Origin: Tetrahymena thermophila SB210
Taxonomy: Eukaryota > Ciliophora > Oligohymenophorea > Hymenostomatida > Tetrahymenidae
NCBI RefSeq assembly: GCF_000189635.1
Contig: NW_002476487.1
Span: forward strand, 1,380-65,379
Length of the DNA stretch: 64,000 bases
Direction of reading: 5' to 3'
The position numbers were made by a program, and so were the translations under genes. Under the pieces are notes generated by a model. The model was not told where the DNA came from and did not search any database. It saw nothing but the letters and a program-made list of their open reading frames with translations. This document shows positions 27,725 to 39,550 of this stretch, in pieces; positions within the stretch are counted from its first letter, which is position 1, and each line of letters opens with the position of its first letter.

Positions 27725-30700
27725 AAAAATATGAATCTGGGTATACCGGCCCAAGCCAAAATTTTCTTCCAAAAAGCCTTAAAATTTTTATTTCAATGAA
27801 AAAATAAAATTTTTATATATTTTTCATGAAATACACACCCTGTGTGCTCACTCTAAAAATGATTACTTTTATATGCAAAAATTGTGAATGACATTCTGTT
27901 CGCTTAAAGAATAATTATCCTTTTTATAATTATTAAAAATTCTTTGTTATAATCTTAAAGCTATTAAATAATTATTTCTTTATTTAAAAATTAATTTTTG
28001 ATTGATTTAAAACTTTATTTGTTGAAATTATAACTTTTAATTTTAAAGATTAGATGATTATAATGCGAAAATTTAATTGGAGAATTCACTAAAAAAATAA
28101 TTATAAGCTAAGGTAAAATATAATTAGTTAAATTCATAAAAAATTGATTTATTTAAACTAATAAAATAGATATATATCTATTGACATTCAGCGAAAAGTT
28201 AAATATAACAAACCTGAGCTTTAATAATTTATTTATTAAAAATTTAAACTCTACATATATGTTTCATAAAAATATATATTTTATAATTTTATTTTTTATA
28301 AATGTGTTGATTAATTAGATCATGATTATTACTTATAGTTTGATTGATACCCTAATAATTTTGTTTAAATCCTAATCTGAACATCTGAAAATATTTAATT
28401 ATAAAAATATGAGTTGATGTGATTAATAGATATAATTTATTAGAAATATTATTATAAGTCTCTTAAAACATCACTTTAAATATGCCAAATAATAGTTAAT
28501 ATTACTTTATATATTTAAGGCAATTTAATTATTTATGGGTTATAATTACTTCTCTCTCACAATTTAATTTAATAACTTTTATTTCCAGAAAACTATTACA
28601 AAATTTATTTTATAATAATATTTAATTTTATCTAATCTTTACATTGATGACTATAAAATGCGTGGTTGATATAATATTAATTATCATGATTAATTTCAGA
28701 ATAATTATCATCTAAGTGTTAATTATAATCTTATTCTTCAAATTCTTTCATTTAAAATTGATTAATATAAGATAACAAAATAAATTATTATTGATTTTGG
28801 ATTAAAAATTACCCAATTTTTATTTTATTGTGTTTTTTAAATAATAAAGAATTATTATAATAGTTAACAAATGATAAAAGTGAATTAAAATGAATAGAAT
28901 TATCTGAAAAATATGGCATATCATAAATGACTATATTAAGACTTATTAAAAAATTTTATTGAAAAAATAACACCTAAACATCAAATATAGCTGTTATAGC
29001 ATTTGAAATATCACAAAGTATGATATCATAATTTGTGATATTTAAAATAATTTTTATATTAATAATGAATTTTTTTTCTTCTAAATCTTAATTAATTATA
29101 TTCAAAAAATTAATTTCTCGTCAGCCGTCACTGTCAAGAAAATGAGACCGATGATTGAGGTATTACAGTATTACTACAAGAATTTTAATCCAAGAAGTGC
29201 TATATTCATGAAATTTCAGATCTGTCATATTTAATTTTATAAAATTGATTTTTCTTGGGTTTTTTATAAAATTATTTTTTTTGTAAATCACTTAAACTAA
29301 TTGTAAAAATATTTTTTTTATTTTTGAAACAATGAAAGTACAAATCCATAAAATTTACTATGAAGAAATTATATGACTTTTATTAAAAAAACATAAAATG
29401 TCTTAATTAGTTTTAGAATTAATACTTAAATTTTCTTTTTATTTGTAAAATTAATTATTTCCTATTTAAGGTTTCAGCTTTGATATGTTTAAGAATAAAT
29501 TTCTGAGAATTAATGCTGAAATTTCCTTTTTATTTGTAAAATTATTTCCTATTTATTTTTCTTTAAAATGTCTCAAAATAAATTTCAAATCAGGCTTTTC
29601 AAACAAAATGTGATAATTGCTTGAACTATGAAGATATTTTTGATATTTCAAATTCGAGCTCTTTACATTTCATAAAATTAATATAAAGGAGTTATTAAAC
29701 CCAATTAAGCAGTAACAAAAATATTTGCTTTATGATATAAGATAATATCTTAGCTAAGTTAAATTGCTAAAAATATAAGTAGTTTTTTTCAGAAAAATAT
29801 AAAAATTAATACAAAAGTTTTTTCTTATATTAGATTAAGAATTTTAAGCAAGAAAAATAGCTAGATTTAAAATATTATTTATGATTATTTAATCTAATCA
29901 ACAAGGATAAGTTAAGAGACTGATAGAATTTAATTATATATTTACTTAGATTTAGTTTCATAAATGGAGTTAGACTGAGATAAAAATCTAATTTCATAAA
30001 ATTAAAGGTAGGAATTTAAAATATGTTTTTATATTAAAATTTTTAATGGCATAACTAAGATATTTTATTTACTAAATTTACAATATGTCTATCCTCTCTA
30101 TTATATGCCTATATTAAAAAAAAAATTTATAGCAAGAGTCGTAGTATAGCTTTTGATAATAGTTAGTATTTTTATAACAAAGCTTTAAATATATCTATGA
30201 ATAAAAATGTGGATAGTAAAAGGAAGAATATCAAATGAAGATGATATTTTGCAAATTCAATTTTAATTAAAAGTGCTTAAATTTCTTAAATGCTTTTAAA
30301 AATAATAAAGAAGAAAAAGAATTATTAATGTTTGCTGTTGAAATTTAATATTTGTATTATCAAAGTATTAAACTTAAAGAATTCGATTTTGTTAGAAATG
30401 TTTAGTAAGATTATGTGACATTATACATGCGAATTTAGGAAGTATTTGTATTTTTAAAAATAATAAAGATGCAAAAGAATTATTAATGATTAATGTTGAA
30501 ATTTAATATTTGTATTATCAAATTATTCAACTTAAAGAATTCCATTTTAAAAGAAATTTTAAGGAAGATTATGTGACACTATTCATGCGAATTTAGGAAG
30601 TATTTGTATTTTAAAAAATAATAAAAAAGTTATATATAGTAAAGTAATATTATTTTAAACTCATCTGTTCTTCTTAAGATTTGTGAATTTCGATCCTTGC

Positions 30701-31126
30701 GAAAGTAATAAAAAATGATAGCTGAATTAAAAAAGATGTAAATTTGAAATATCAATTTCCTCATTTAAATATCTAAGAAGAGCGATATTATTATTGAAAT
30801 TGAATAAATGATGCAATTAGAAAGATAAATTTGTATAAAATTTTGACCATTAAGAAAATCAGAAAAAATCGAATGACAAAAGAATTACAAGCTTAAATAA
30901 TCAAAATACAATAATTCGAATGAAGAATTTAATGATTATAATGTAAAAATCACTAATTAAAAAGTAGAATCAAGAAACTTACAATAATAATAATTATTAA
31001 AACTGAATTATCAATTTATAATCGAAGAATTTCAAATCTTCAGTTTATTGAATAAACCTTTTAGAGAAAGTTATAAAATATCTGCTTAGTTGACACCCTC
31101 AAACAGAAAAACATTTTTAAAAACCA
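27533..31126. other. Intergenic region between gene B and the NACHT-WD40 gene
   Basis: 27533-27724 is the tail of the LRR array. A short GC-richer patch (GGGTATACCGGCCCAAGCC, near 27740) marks its edge. 27780-29105 is the 3' flank of the duplicated block. 29106-30290 is unique; a frame open at 29570-29884 on the plus strand could be a stray exon but is no longer than chance allows. 30293-30612 holds a direct repeat. In-frame TGAs run up to 31091. Confidence 0.45.
30293..30612 (+). repeat. Direct repeat of 158 bp, two copies
   Basis: Two adjacent copies share GAATTATTAATG, AATTTAATATTTGTATTATC, AAGATTATGTGACA and CATGCGAATTTAGGAAGTAT, offset by 158 bp. The offset is not a multiple of three, so this is not a coding repeat in its present form. 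It lies about 0.5 kb upstream of the NACHT-WD40 frame. Confidence 0.75.
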
Positions 31127-34100
31127 ATGAATTAAAGTTTTTTTGGCTTATTTTAGAAAAATGATAATAAGTAAGTAATATCATTAAGTCAAAACATTAC
31201 ATTTGAAAGGGTTAAACACTTTTCAAACAATAACTAGAAAATAAATACCATTAGCTAATCACAGAGTAACTCAACCTACTTAAGTTTAACTGATGCAGAA
31301 ACAAATAAGCTTTAAGAGATGAGCTGTTAAAATGTAAATTAACTGGATAATTTATAAGCGATTACTCAAATTTAGCATCATGATAAAGTTTTTAAAGAAG
31401 AATAAGATTGTTCGAGTTTGTTGAATTTAATAAGTAATATTTCAGTTAATAATAAAAAATATATAGGCCAGTACAATAAATATTAAAGCATTGCTGCTTC
31501 TTTATAGCCTAAAGTGCCTTAAAAAATGAGCTAAAGTGAATTGAGCTTATGCGATAAGGCGAAGTTAGATTAAGAAAGCTAACTTTATGATAAAAAATTA
31601 AACTCTAATTTCTGCTTTAATCTTTTAATTAATTTTAGAAACTAAATTACAAACATAAGCGTATCTTAAGTTCAAAGAAGAAATCTTTTGAATTTAATTT
31701 ATAAAAACAAAAACAAACAATTTAATGATAAATTAATTAATTTCACTTGCAAATAATATCATTCACTTAAATTCAAACCCAAAACTGAAAACAAATCTTT
31801 GTTACTTGATCAGAAATATTTCGGAAAGGAAAAAACCTTTGAAGTAAAAAATTAAATCTTAATAGATAAAAAAAAGTTAAACTAAATCGGTGTTTAGCTC
31901 ATAAATTAATAAGATATTGCCCACTATAAAAATTGTATTCATAATTAATCTGATTAATTAAACAAAACAAGCAAATCTTAAATTAATTAGAACAAAAATT
32001 AACTACTTCAAAAAAATTGCAATAAAGCAGAAGATTCTATATTTTCAAAGAACATTTCCTTTTAATATAATGAATAAACGAATGCTAATGAGCATATAAT
32101 TTGTATGAAATAAATTTAATTAGATGAAAAAGCTTCATTAAAATTATCTAAAATAATTAATACAATGAATACAAAAAATTAATCAATATTCTAAAGTTAA
32201 AAAAATAAAATTTTAGGAGGAGGAATTTGTGGAAGTAAAGAGAATGCTTATTCATCAAAATAAGTTTATGTTAAACAATAATAAGAATTGCAATAAAATA
32301 TACCTTAAATTTATAATAAATTGTAAGATTAAACTGAGATTGTTAAAGAAAAACACGAAAAACCTTAATTAAATGAATTAGAAAGGTTTAATATGTCTTA
32401 TGAGGAATATTTTACTTCAAAAAAATTAAATGAAAATGAAATAGAAAATGAAGTAAAGTTTATTATTAAGAAAATACTTTATCCGTTAAATGATTACATA
32501 GGCACTTAAGAGATTAGAGATAAAGTGATTGATGTGATTAATTTGTTGATAAACTATTTATTAGTAATCATATTTAGTAAAAAGTAAAGTGCTACTGAAA
32601 AACAAATTATCAAATTAAATAAAAAGTTATAAAGTCTCAGATTGTATTGTGATGAGAACAAAGAAAGATTTCCATGTTTGAGCATTTATCAATATTGCGA
32701 TATATTGATTTAGTTAAATTCTTAAAGATTAAAATTGGATGAAGTCAATTTAGGTAGTGACTCATTATATTTAGTTTAAAAAATCGCTTAAGTTGCTAAA
32801 TATGGAGCTGGATTTGTTAGCATAAAAGGAGCTACTAAAAATGTATCAGAAACTGAGTTAATTGAAATGAAGAATTGTTTTAACGAAATTAAATCAATTA
32901 TTTCTTAAAATCGTACTTAGGGAGGAACAATAAATACTATTTAAGATATTAAAGAGAATAATATTGCATAAAAAATATATGGTTTATTTTTGAAGAAAGT
33001 CGATGTTATAGGAGATCAATTTTTAGAAAATGATGGAATTGAAGAAATTATTTTCTTATTGGAAGAGATAATAAATATTACAGATAATGAAAGTATAATA
33101 TTTTTCTATATGTAATTGAACTATTTGTTGTCTAAATAGAAAAAGAAGGATGGCTTTAAAGAGCTTTTGTAGAGGTTAGAAAAAGAAAATAAGACAGACT
33201 TAATTATGAAATAAGAAAGTTTCGTTTAAATTGAAGAAATTTATACTGTTGAAAAACGTAGAAGTATTGCTAATCTGATAGCATAGTATAATTAATTTAG
33301 ATTCATAAGATCTGAATTGCTTATGAGTTTTGCTCAAATATTAAAACTATCAAATAGAACTGAAAAACAGTTTACATCAGTCATGATAACGATTGTCTCA
33401 AATTACTTCTAAGAAAAATAAAAAGCAGTAAAAATTGTCTCTGAAGAGAATTTAATTATGGCTGATTTTATTAACAAATAATTAGAAAAAAGCAAAATAA
33501 TAGCTGAAATAAATTACTCTAAATAATAAATTTATTAACTGCTAGACCATAAGTAATAATACAATCAGTTTGCATATGAAATTAATAATGATAGAGAATT
33601 GGAAATTCATTTAACAAAATATTCTGTGATTGCTTGGGTATAAAGATTAAAAGAAATTCAACAAGATCTTTATTTGAATTATAAAGATGAGTTATTGATA
33701 GAAGTAAACAATTTGTATGTTGATTAATAGATAACTTATTAAGAAGGTTTTAAAATTAACACTGATGAAAAAGATGCATTAAATTAAATTATCAATCAAT
33801 TTCTCGTCCCTAACTTTGTGATTTCTTCAGATGAAACTAAGCAGTTGCAGAATCAATTTGATGATAAAAATTTTAATTAAAATCTTTAGATATTTTAATA
33901 AAATGATTAATAAGAATATCAACAATAAGAGAGAAGAAATGTTAATAATGTCTAATGTAAAATTTTATCAATTTTAGCAGAAAGCGGATGTGGAAAGTCA
34001 ACGCTTTTAAAAAAACTTTAAGTTGAATTACTTCATCGTAAATCTTGTTATACAAAGAATAATAAATCTGATTTCATACCAATTATAATTAAGTGTAAAT

Positions 34101-37100
34101 AATTGGATAGATAAAAACCATCTATTGAAGATTATCTTGAATCTGAAAACTTAGACAAAAATTTTATAGAAATTTTAAAGAAATCTGAAAAAAATAAATT
34201 AATCATGCTTGATGGGTTTGATGAATACGATGGTGAATATTTTCAGGTCTACCAAAAATTAAAACTTAATGAATGGGTTAATACATTAGTAATTGTCACT
34301 TCTAGATTAGAAAAGATTGCTGTTACTGATGCTTAAAATTACTTTAAATACTATAATTAATATGGAAACTAAGGCTAGAGTGATTCTTTTACTATTGTCA
34401 AGCTTGAGAAATTCACAGATTCAGACATTTTTGAATATTTACAAAAGTTTGAAAAATAAAAATCTTCAGAAAAGCAATAACATAATCAGATCAAATAATT
34501 AATAAACAGATTCGAATAATTAATTGAATTAATTAGAACTCCAATTAATTTATACTATTTAACAAGAATGACTAAAGATATCAATCTTAACGATGAAGCT
34601 GTTTATTTTGCTTTCTAAGAAGTTTCAGATTAAATAGAATTATTTGAATTATTCTTTTAACAAATTTTCAATAAAAAATCTAAAATATTCATTTAATAGC
34701 AAAAACATTTAAATTTGAATGAGAACTAAAAACATGAAATCATTGAAAAAATTTAAACTTGCTTCTTTGAATATTTTTAATCTATTGCAATGCAAATATT
34801 TCTTTAGAAAGGTTAAAAACCAAATTATCTTTCAATAGCAAAAATTCAAATAAAATTTTAGCCAAAAGAATAAATTTTAGAATTCCTCTAAAAATATTAA
34901 CTAAAAACAGAAGAAATAAACAATTTATTTAACAATTTTAACGATCCAAGAGTGGTGAAAATAAATTATTTTAATCAAAGAGAAAACAAAAACAATTTAA
35001 AAAATGAAAATCCAACTTAAATAAAATTTTTTGAAAATGAACAAGAATTTGAGTTCAGGTTTAAATCGCTCTATGAATATTTTGCTGCTAGAGCTATGAA
35101 ATACGATTTTGATTTACACAAAGAAGAAATCTTTAAATTAGATATTCAATAACTGAAGCAATTTTAAATTAACAAAAAAGTTATAATGAATTGCTAATCA
35201 AATACATCTGATCAATAAATTCTTTTGAATCTTTATAAATTAATTAAACTTAATTTAGATTCATTATCTTTTAAGTACACATATGCTTAATAAGATTTAT
35301 CATAAACGAATAGATACATATAATTCTTAAAAAAATCTACAATTTAAAAACACACAGAAAAGAGCTAGATAGACATTGGAGCGTCTAATTTATTGTCAGC
35401 TTTGTTTATTTCTAAGTTCTTGTTTGTCAATTTAACTTTCTACAAAAACTCATTCTCACAAGCTTATTTGCCTTCTAAAAAACTCATCAAATTTTAAGAT
35501 TGTAATTTAGATAACGCTTTCATTAACAAATAAAATTTAGAAAATTGTGAAACTTCAAACACAAATAACGCTCTTTTCGGTGATTTCGAGAATTTATTTG
35601 ACACAAAAGACATTTATTAATTTAACAAAGTAATATTTTACAATAAAACTCTTATTTCTATAACAAGAACAGGATTTATTAATTAATTTGAAATTACTGA
35701 AAATAATTCTTGTAAAATATTGAAATCAATTCAGATCACGACAGTTCCCTTGAGAGCTATTCATTTTGTCATAAATAAAAATATATTCGTTTTAAGAGGG
35801 AGAAAGTCTTTGTTTGAGGTAGATGCTCAAACTTTTGAGAGAACTAACTCTTACACATTCTCATATGATATAGCAAACTCATCAATCAATGAATTAAAAT
35901 ATATTGTTACCTTAGAGAATAAATAAGTATTTTATGGAGATATTTAAAATGGATTTATTTTATTAGATCAAAATAAAATATAATCTGAATAATCTTTGTC
36001 ATTAAATGATCTGATTTTCACTTATCTCAATAATTAAATTCACATTTACAGTTTATAAAATCTCTAATTCATAAAGACAATACAAAACTGTAAAATTGAT
36101 TTAAACATATCTGCCTTTTCTCCAGATGGCAAATATCTTGCAACTGCAGGTTTAAAAGATAATTTTTTATATATCTGGAATGTTCAATAAGGATTTTAAC
36201 TCGTTAATACTATTCAAGGACATTCAGATTTTATTTTTTCAGTTGCTTTTTCTTCTGATGGAAAGTACATCGCAACAGGTTCAAAAGATAAAACTTGCAA
36301 AATCTGGGATGCTGAAAAAGGACTTCAACTCATAAACACAATTCAAGGACATCATTAAACAATATTATCGGTTGCTTTTTCTGATGATGGAAAATATCTT
36401 GCAACTAGCTCACACGATTAAACTTGTAAAATCTTTAATATTTTATAAGGATTTGAGTTTATAAACACTATTTAAGGACATGCATAAACTATTAACTCAG
36501 TTGCTTTTTCTCCAGATGGCAAGTACTTAGCAACAGGTTCAGGCGATAATACTTGCAGAATCTGGAGTGTGGAAAAAAAGAAATTTTATCTCTTAAACAT
36601 TTTACAAGGACATAAGAATTAAATAAATTCAGTTGCATTCTCTGCTGACAGTAAGTATCTTGCTACTGGTTCTTAAGATAATACTTGCAAAATCTGGAAT
36701 ATCGAAAGAGGGTTTCAACTTATTAATACAATTTAAGATCATTTTTCATCAATAAATTCTGTAACTTTTTCTCCTGATGGGAAATATTTTGTTACAGGTT
36801 CAAGTGATAAAAGTTGCAAAATTTGGAGCGTAGAGAAAGGATTTTAGCTGTTTAATATTATTTAAGGACATTCTTAAGAAATTAAATCAGTTGCTTTTTC
36901 TGGAGATGGCTAGTTACTAGCAACAGTTTCATCTGATAATACTTGCAAAATTTGGAATTCTCTATATGGATTTTGCTTCATTAATAATATTCAAGGACAT
37001 TCACAACCAATTACTTCTGTTACATTCTCTGTAGATGGAAAATATTTAGCAACAGCTTCCGAAGATAAAACTTGCAAAATCTGGAATTTATTAAACAATT

Positions 37101-38392
37101 GCTAGATCCTAAAAACTATTCAAGGACACACTTCAAAAATTAATTCAGTTTCCTTTTCAGCAGATGGAAAATATTTAGCTACTTGCTCTGAAGATAAAAC
37201 TTGTAAAATTTGGAATACCCAAAATGAATTCTAAATGATAAAATCAATTGAAGGACATGTTTTAGAGGTTAATTCAGCTTCTTTTTCTCCAAATTCCAAG
37301 TACCTCGCTACAGGTTCTTCAGATAAAACTTGCAAAATTTGGTGCATAGAAAAATTATACCATCTCAATAATTCAATTGAAGAACAATCAATTTTTGTTA
37401 ATTAAGTTACATTCTCTTAAGACTGTAAATATCTCGCAGCCTGTTTAGATAACAATACATGCAAAATTTGGAGAGTTGATAAAGGATTTGATTTTTTAAC
37501 TACAATCTAAGGCCATTCAAAAGCAATTAATTCAGTTGCTTTTTCTGCGGATGGCAAGTATCTAGCAACTGGTTCTTCTGATTCTACTTGCAAAATCTGG
37601 AACGCACATAAAAGATTTGAGCTTTTATAAACAATTGATGCAGAAATTCATCATATTACTGCAGTGGCATTTTCTTTAAATGGGAAATATCTCGCCCTAG
37701 GTTCTTATTTTGCTTGTAAAATCTTGGATGTAGAAAAAGGATTTGAGGTCATTACTAAAATTTAGGAAAATACAGAAAAAATAAACTCAGTTGTTTTCTC
37801 CGATGACAGCAAGTACTTTGCTACAGGTTCAAATGATAAAACTTGCAAAATATACACAGCAGAAAATTACTTTTAACTAGTAAGCACTATTTCAGGACAT
37901 ACTTCTTTTGTTTATTCGGTTGCATTTTCTGCAGATGGGAGATTTCTAGCCACAGGTTCTTAAGATAAAACTTGCAAAATTTGGAATATGAGATAAGGAT
38001 TTGAGCATTTAATAACGCTCTAAGGACACACATTTGAAATCAACTCAGTTGCATTTTCTCCAGACAGTAATTTCCTTGCAACAGGTTCTTATGACAAAAC
38101 GTGTAAAATATGGTGTGTAAATTATGGATTTTAGCTTATAAAAAATATTGAAGCTCATATTTGGATAATCAGTTCACTTGCATTTTCTACAGATGGAAAA
38201 TATCTAGTGACAGGTTCTCGTGATAAGACTTGCAAAATCTGGAACCTTGAAAAGGGTTTCGATATGGTTAATAAAAATTAAGATAATGATATTAATTCAG
38301 CTTTATCTTAATATAATATGATACAAAGTTAAAACAATATAGTTTAATTTAATGGAGTTGAAAGAATGTTTTAGCTGCAATACGAACTGTGA
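31127..38392 (+). CDS. Giant NACHT NTPase with about 17 WD40 repeats (STAND/NLR-like)
   Basis: One frame is open from 31094 to TGA at 38390; the first ATG is 31127, giving 2421 residues. Very many TAA/TAG codons lie in frame, fixing the ciliate code. Residues 1 to about 550 are Asn/Gln/Lys-rich with no recognised domain; about 550-940 look helical. NACHT domain: Walker A ESGCGKSTLLKKL (about 952-964), then a Walker B of NACHT type, LIMLDGFDEYDG (about 1025-1036), followed by a helical region. From about 1660 to 2385 there are 17 WD40 repeats of about 43 residues, each ending in a TCKIWN-like strand after a GS-DKT turn and containing SVAFSPDGKYLATG. Family knowledge: STAND ATPases sense a ligand through C-terminal repeats and oligomerise through the NTPase. 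The repeats are highly alike. No signal peptide or membrane segment; intracellular. An upstream 5' exon cannot be excluded. No introns are needed, unlike its neighbours. Confidence 0.93.
36095..38285 (+). repeat. Intragenic WD40 repeat array, unit about 129 bp
   Basis: About 17 in-frame units of roughly 129 bp. The DNA motif ACTTGCAAAATCTGGAA (CKIWN) recurs with few changes, and each unit starts near CAAGGACATTC (QGHS). Units 13 and 14 vary most (CKILDV, CKIYTA). The array runs nearly to the stop codon. Confidence 0.92.
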
Positions 38393-39550
38393 TGTGAAAT
38401 ATTAAAAATACTTTGAGTTATAAAATAATTCATTAAAGTTTAAGAGAAAATAAATATGATAATAAAATTTAATTTATAATTAATTGAATTTTTATTTTTT
38501 TATACATTGTAAGAATAAAATAATATGTGAATATATAATTTTTTAATAAATTAAATAAATACAATAAAACACTACTTTAATATCTCTTAAATAAACAAAT
38601 TATAATTATTTTTTATGAAATTATGCAAGTTAACCTAAATTTTCTGATTATTGAGGGTAGAGTTATTCTCAAATAAATATGATATTAAAATTAAATTAAT
38701 AATTAATTGAATTTTTATTTTTTGATACATTGTAAGAATAAAATAATATGCTGAATATATTATTTTTTAATAAATTAAATAAATACAATAAACACTCCTT
38801 TAATATCTCCTAAATAAACGAATTGTTATTATTTTTTATGAAATTAGGCATGTTAACCAAAATTTTCTGATTAGTGTGGGTAGAGTTATTCTCAAATATA
38901 TATTTCCTTAAAATATATTTATAAAATAAAACTGAAAAATCTGCTTTAAAAAAAATATTTTACTTAACTTTCCTACCCACCTATTTTATTTTGCATTAAA
39001 AATATTAACTGTTAATATTAAGATTTAATAATGAATTTTATACACTCTTTTTGTGATATTTTTAGAAAAAAGCAAATTTATAAATTAATATTTCATTTAT
39101 CTAATAATTATTTACCTAAGTTAACTCTAAGTAAATTTGAACTGAATTTATTTATAATTAATTAATTAAAACTCAATAAATTGCTATTCAAATTTTAGAG
39201 AAATTAATAAACAAACAAATAAATAAATAAATAAATAGATGATACAATAGAAAACATATTATAATAATCTAAAAGATGTAATTTTTTTTTTTTTGATTAA
39301 TTTTATTTAAATTAATTTTTATGAATAAAAAAAGCTTATAAACTCTGCTCTTTAATCCCACTCTGTTCTAGATATTGATCTAAAGTATATTTAATTTATT
39401 AATGCTATTATTATTGTTAAATTTTTATTATTTATAAAATTATTTTTCTAATAAGTATTTTCTCATTCATCTCTTTATCAAAATTCATTCATTTTTTACT
39501 AATAATTAATTAATTAATAAAATATTTTTTCTTCAATATTTAAAAATTAG
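38393..39550. other. Intergenic region between the NACHT-WD40 gene and LRR gene F
   Basis: Contains a direct duplication (separate entry) and otherwise plain AT-rich sequence. An ATG at 39321 opens a short frame to a donor-like site at 39385, a possible first exon for gene F, but its phase (1) does not match the first LRR exon (phase 2), so it is not called. Confidence 0.4.
38450..38902 (+). repeat. Direct tandem duplication of about 230 bp downstream of the NACHT-WD40 gene
   Basis: Copies at about 38450-38680 and 38680-38902 share TACATTGTAAGAATAAAATA, AATATATTTTTTAATAAATT-like text, TTTTTTATGAAATTA and GGTAGAGTTATTCTCAAATA with few differences. No gene is visible in it; it may be 3' untranslated or spacer sequence. 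Confidence 0.75.

Larger units (their letters stand above)
17985..29105 (+). repeat. Large tandem duplication, copy 2 (contains gene B)
   Basis: Matches 6520-17306 in the same orientation. The start codons are 11462 bp apart (7619 and 19081). A 71-codon stretch of the first kinase exon differs at only two residues, so the duplication is fairly young, yet introns and LRR arrays differ. Confidence 0.85.

Noticed and set aside
34317-35926. Short standard-code frames
   Set aside because: Shadows of, or fragments within, the single ciliate-code NACHT-WD40 frame.
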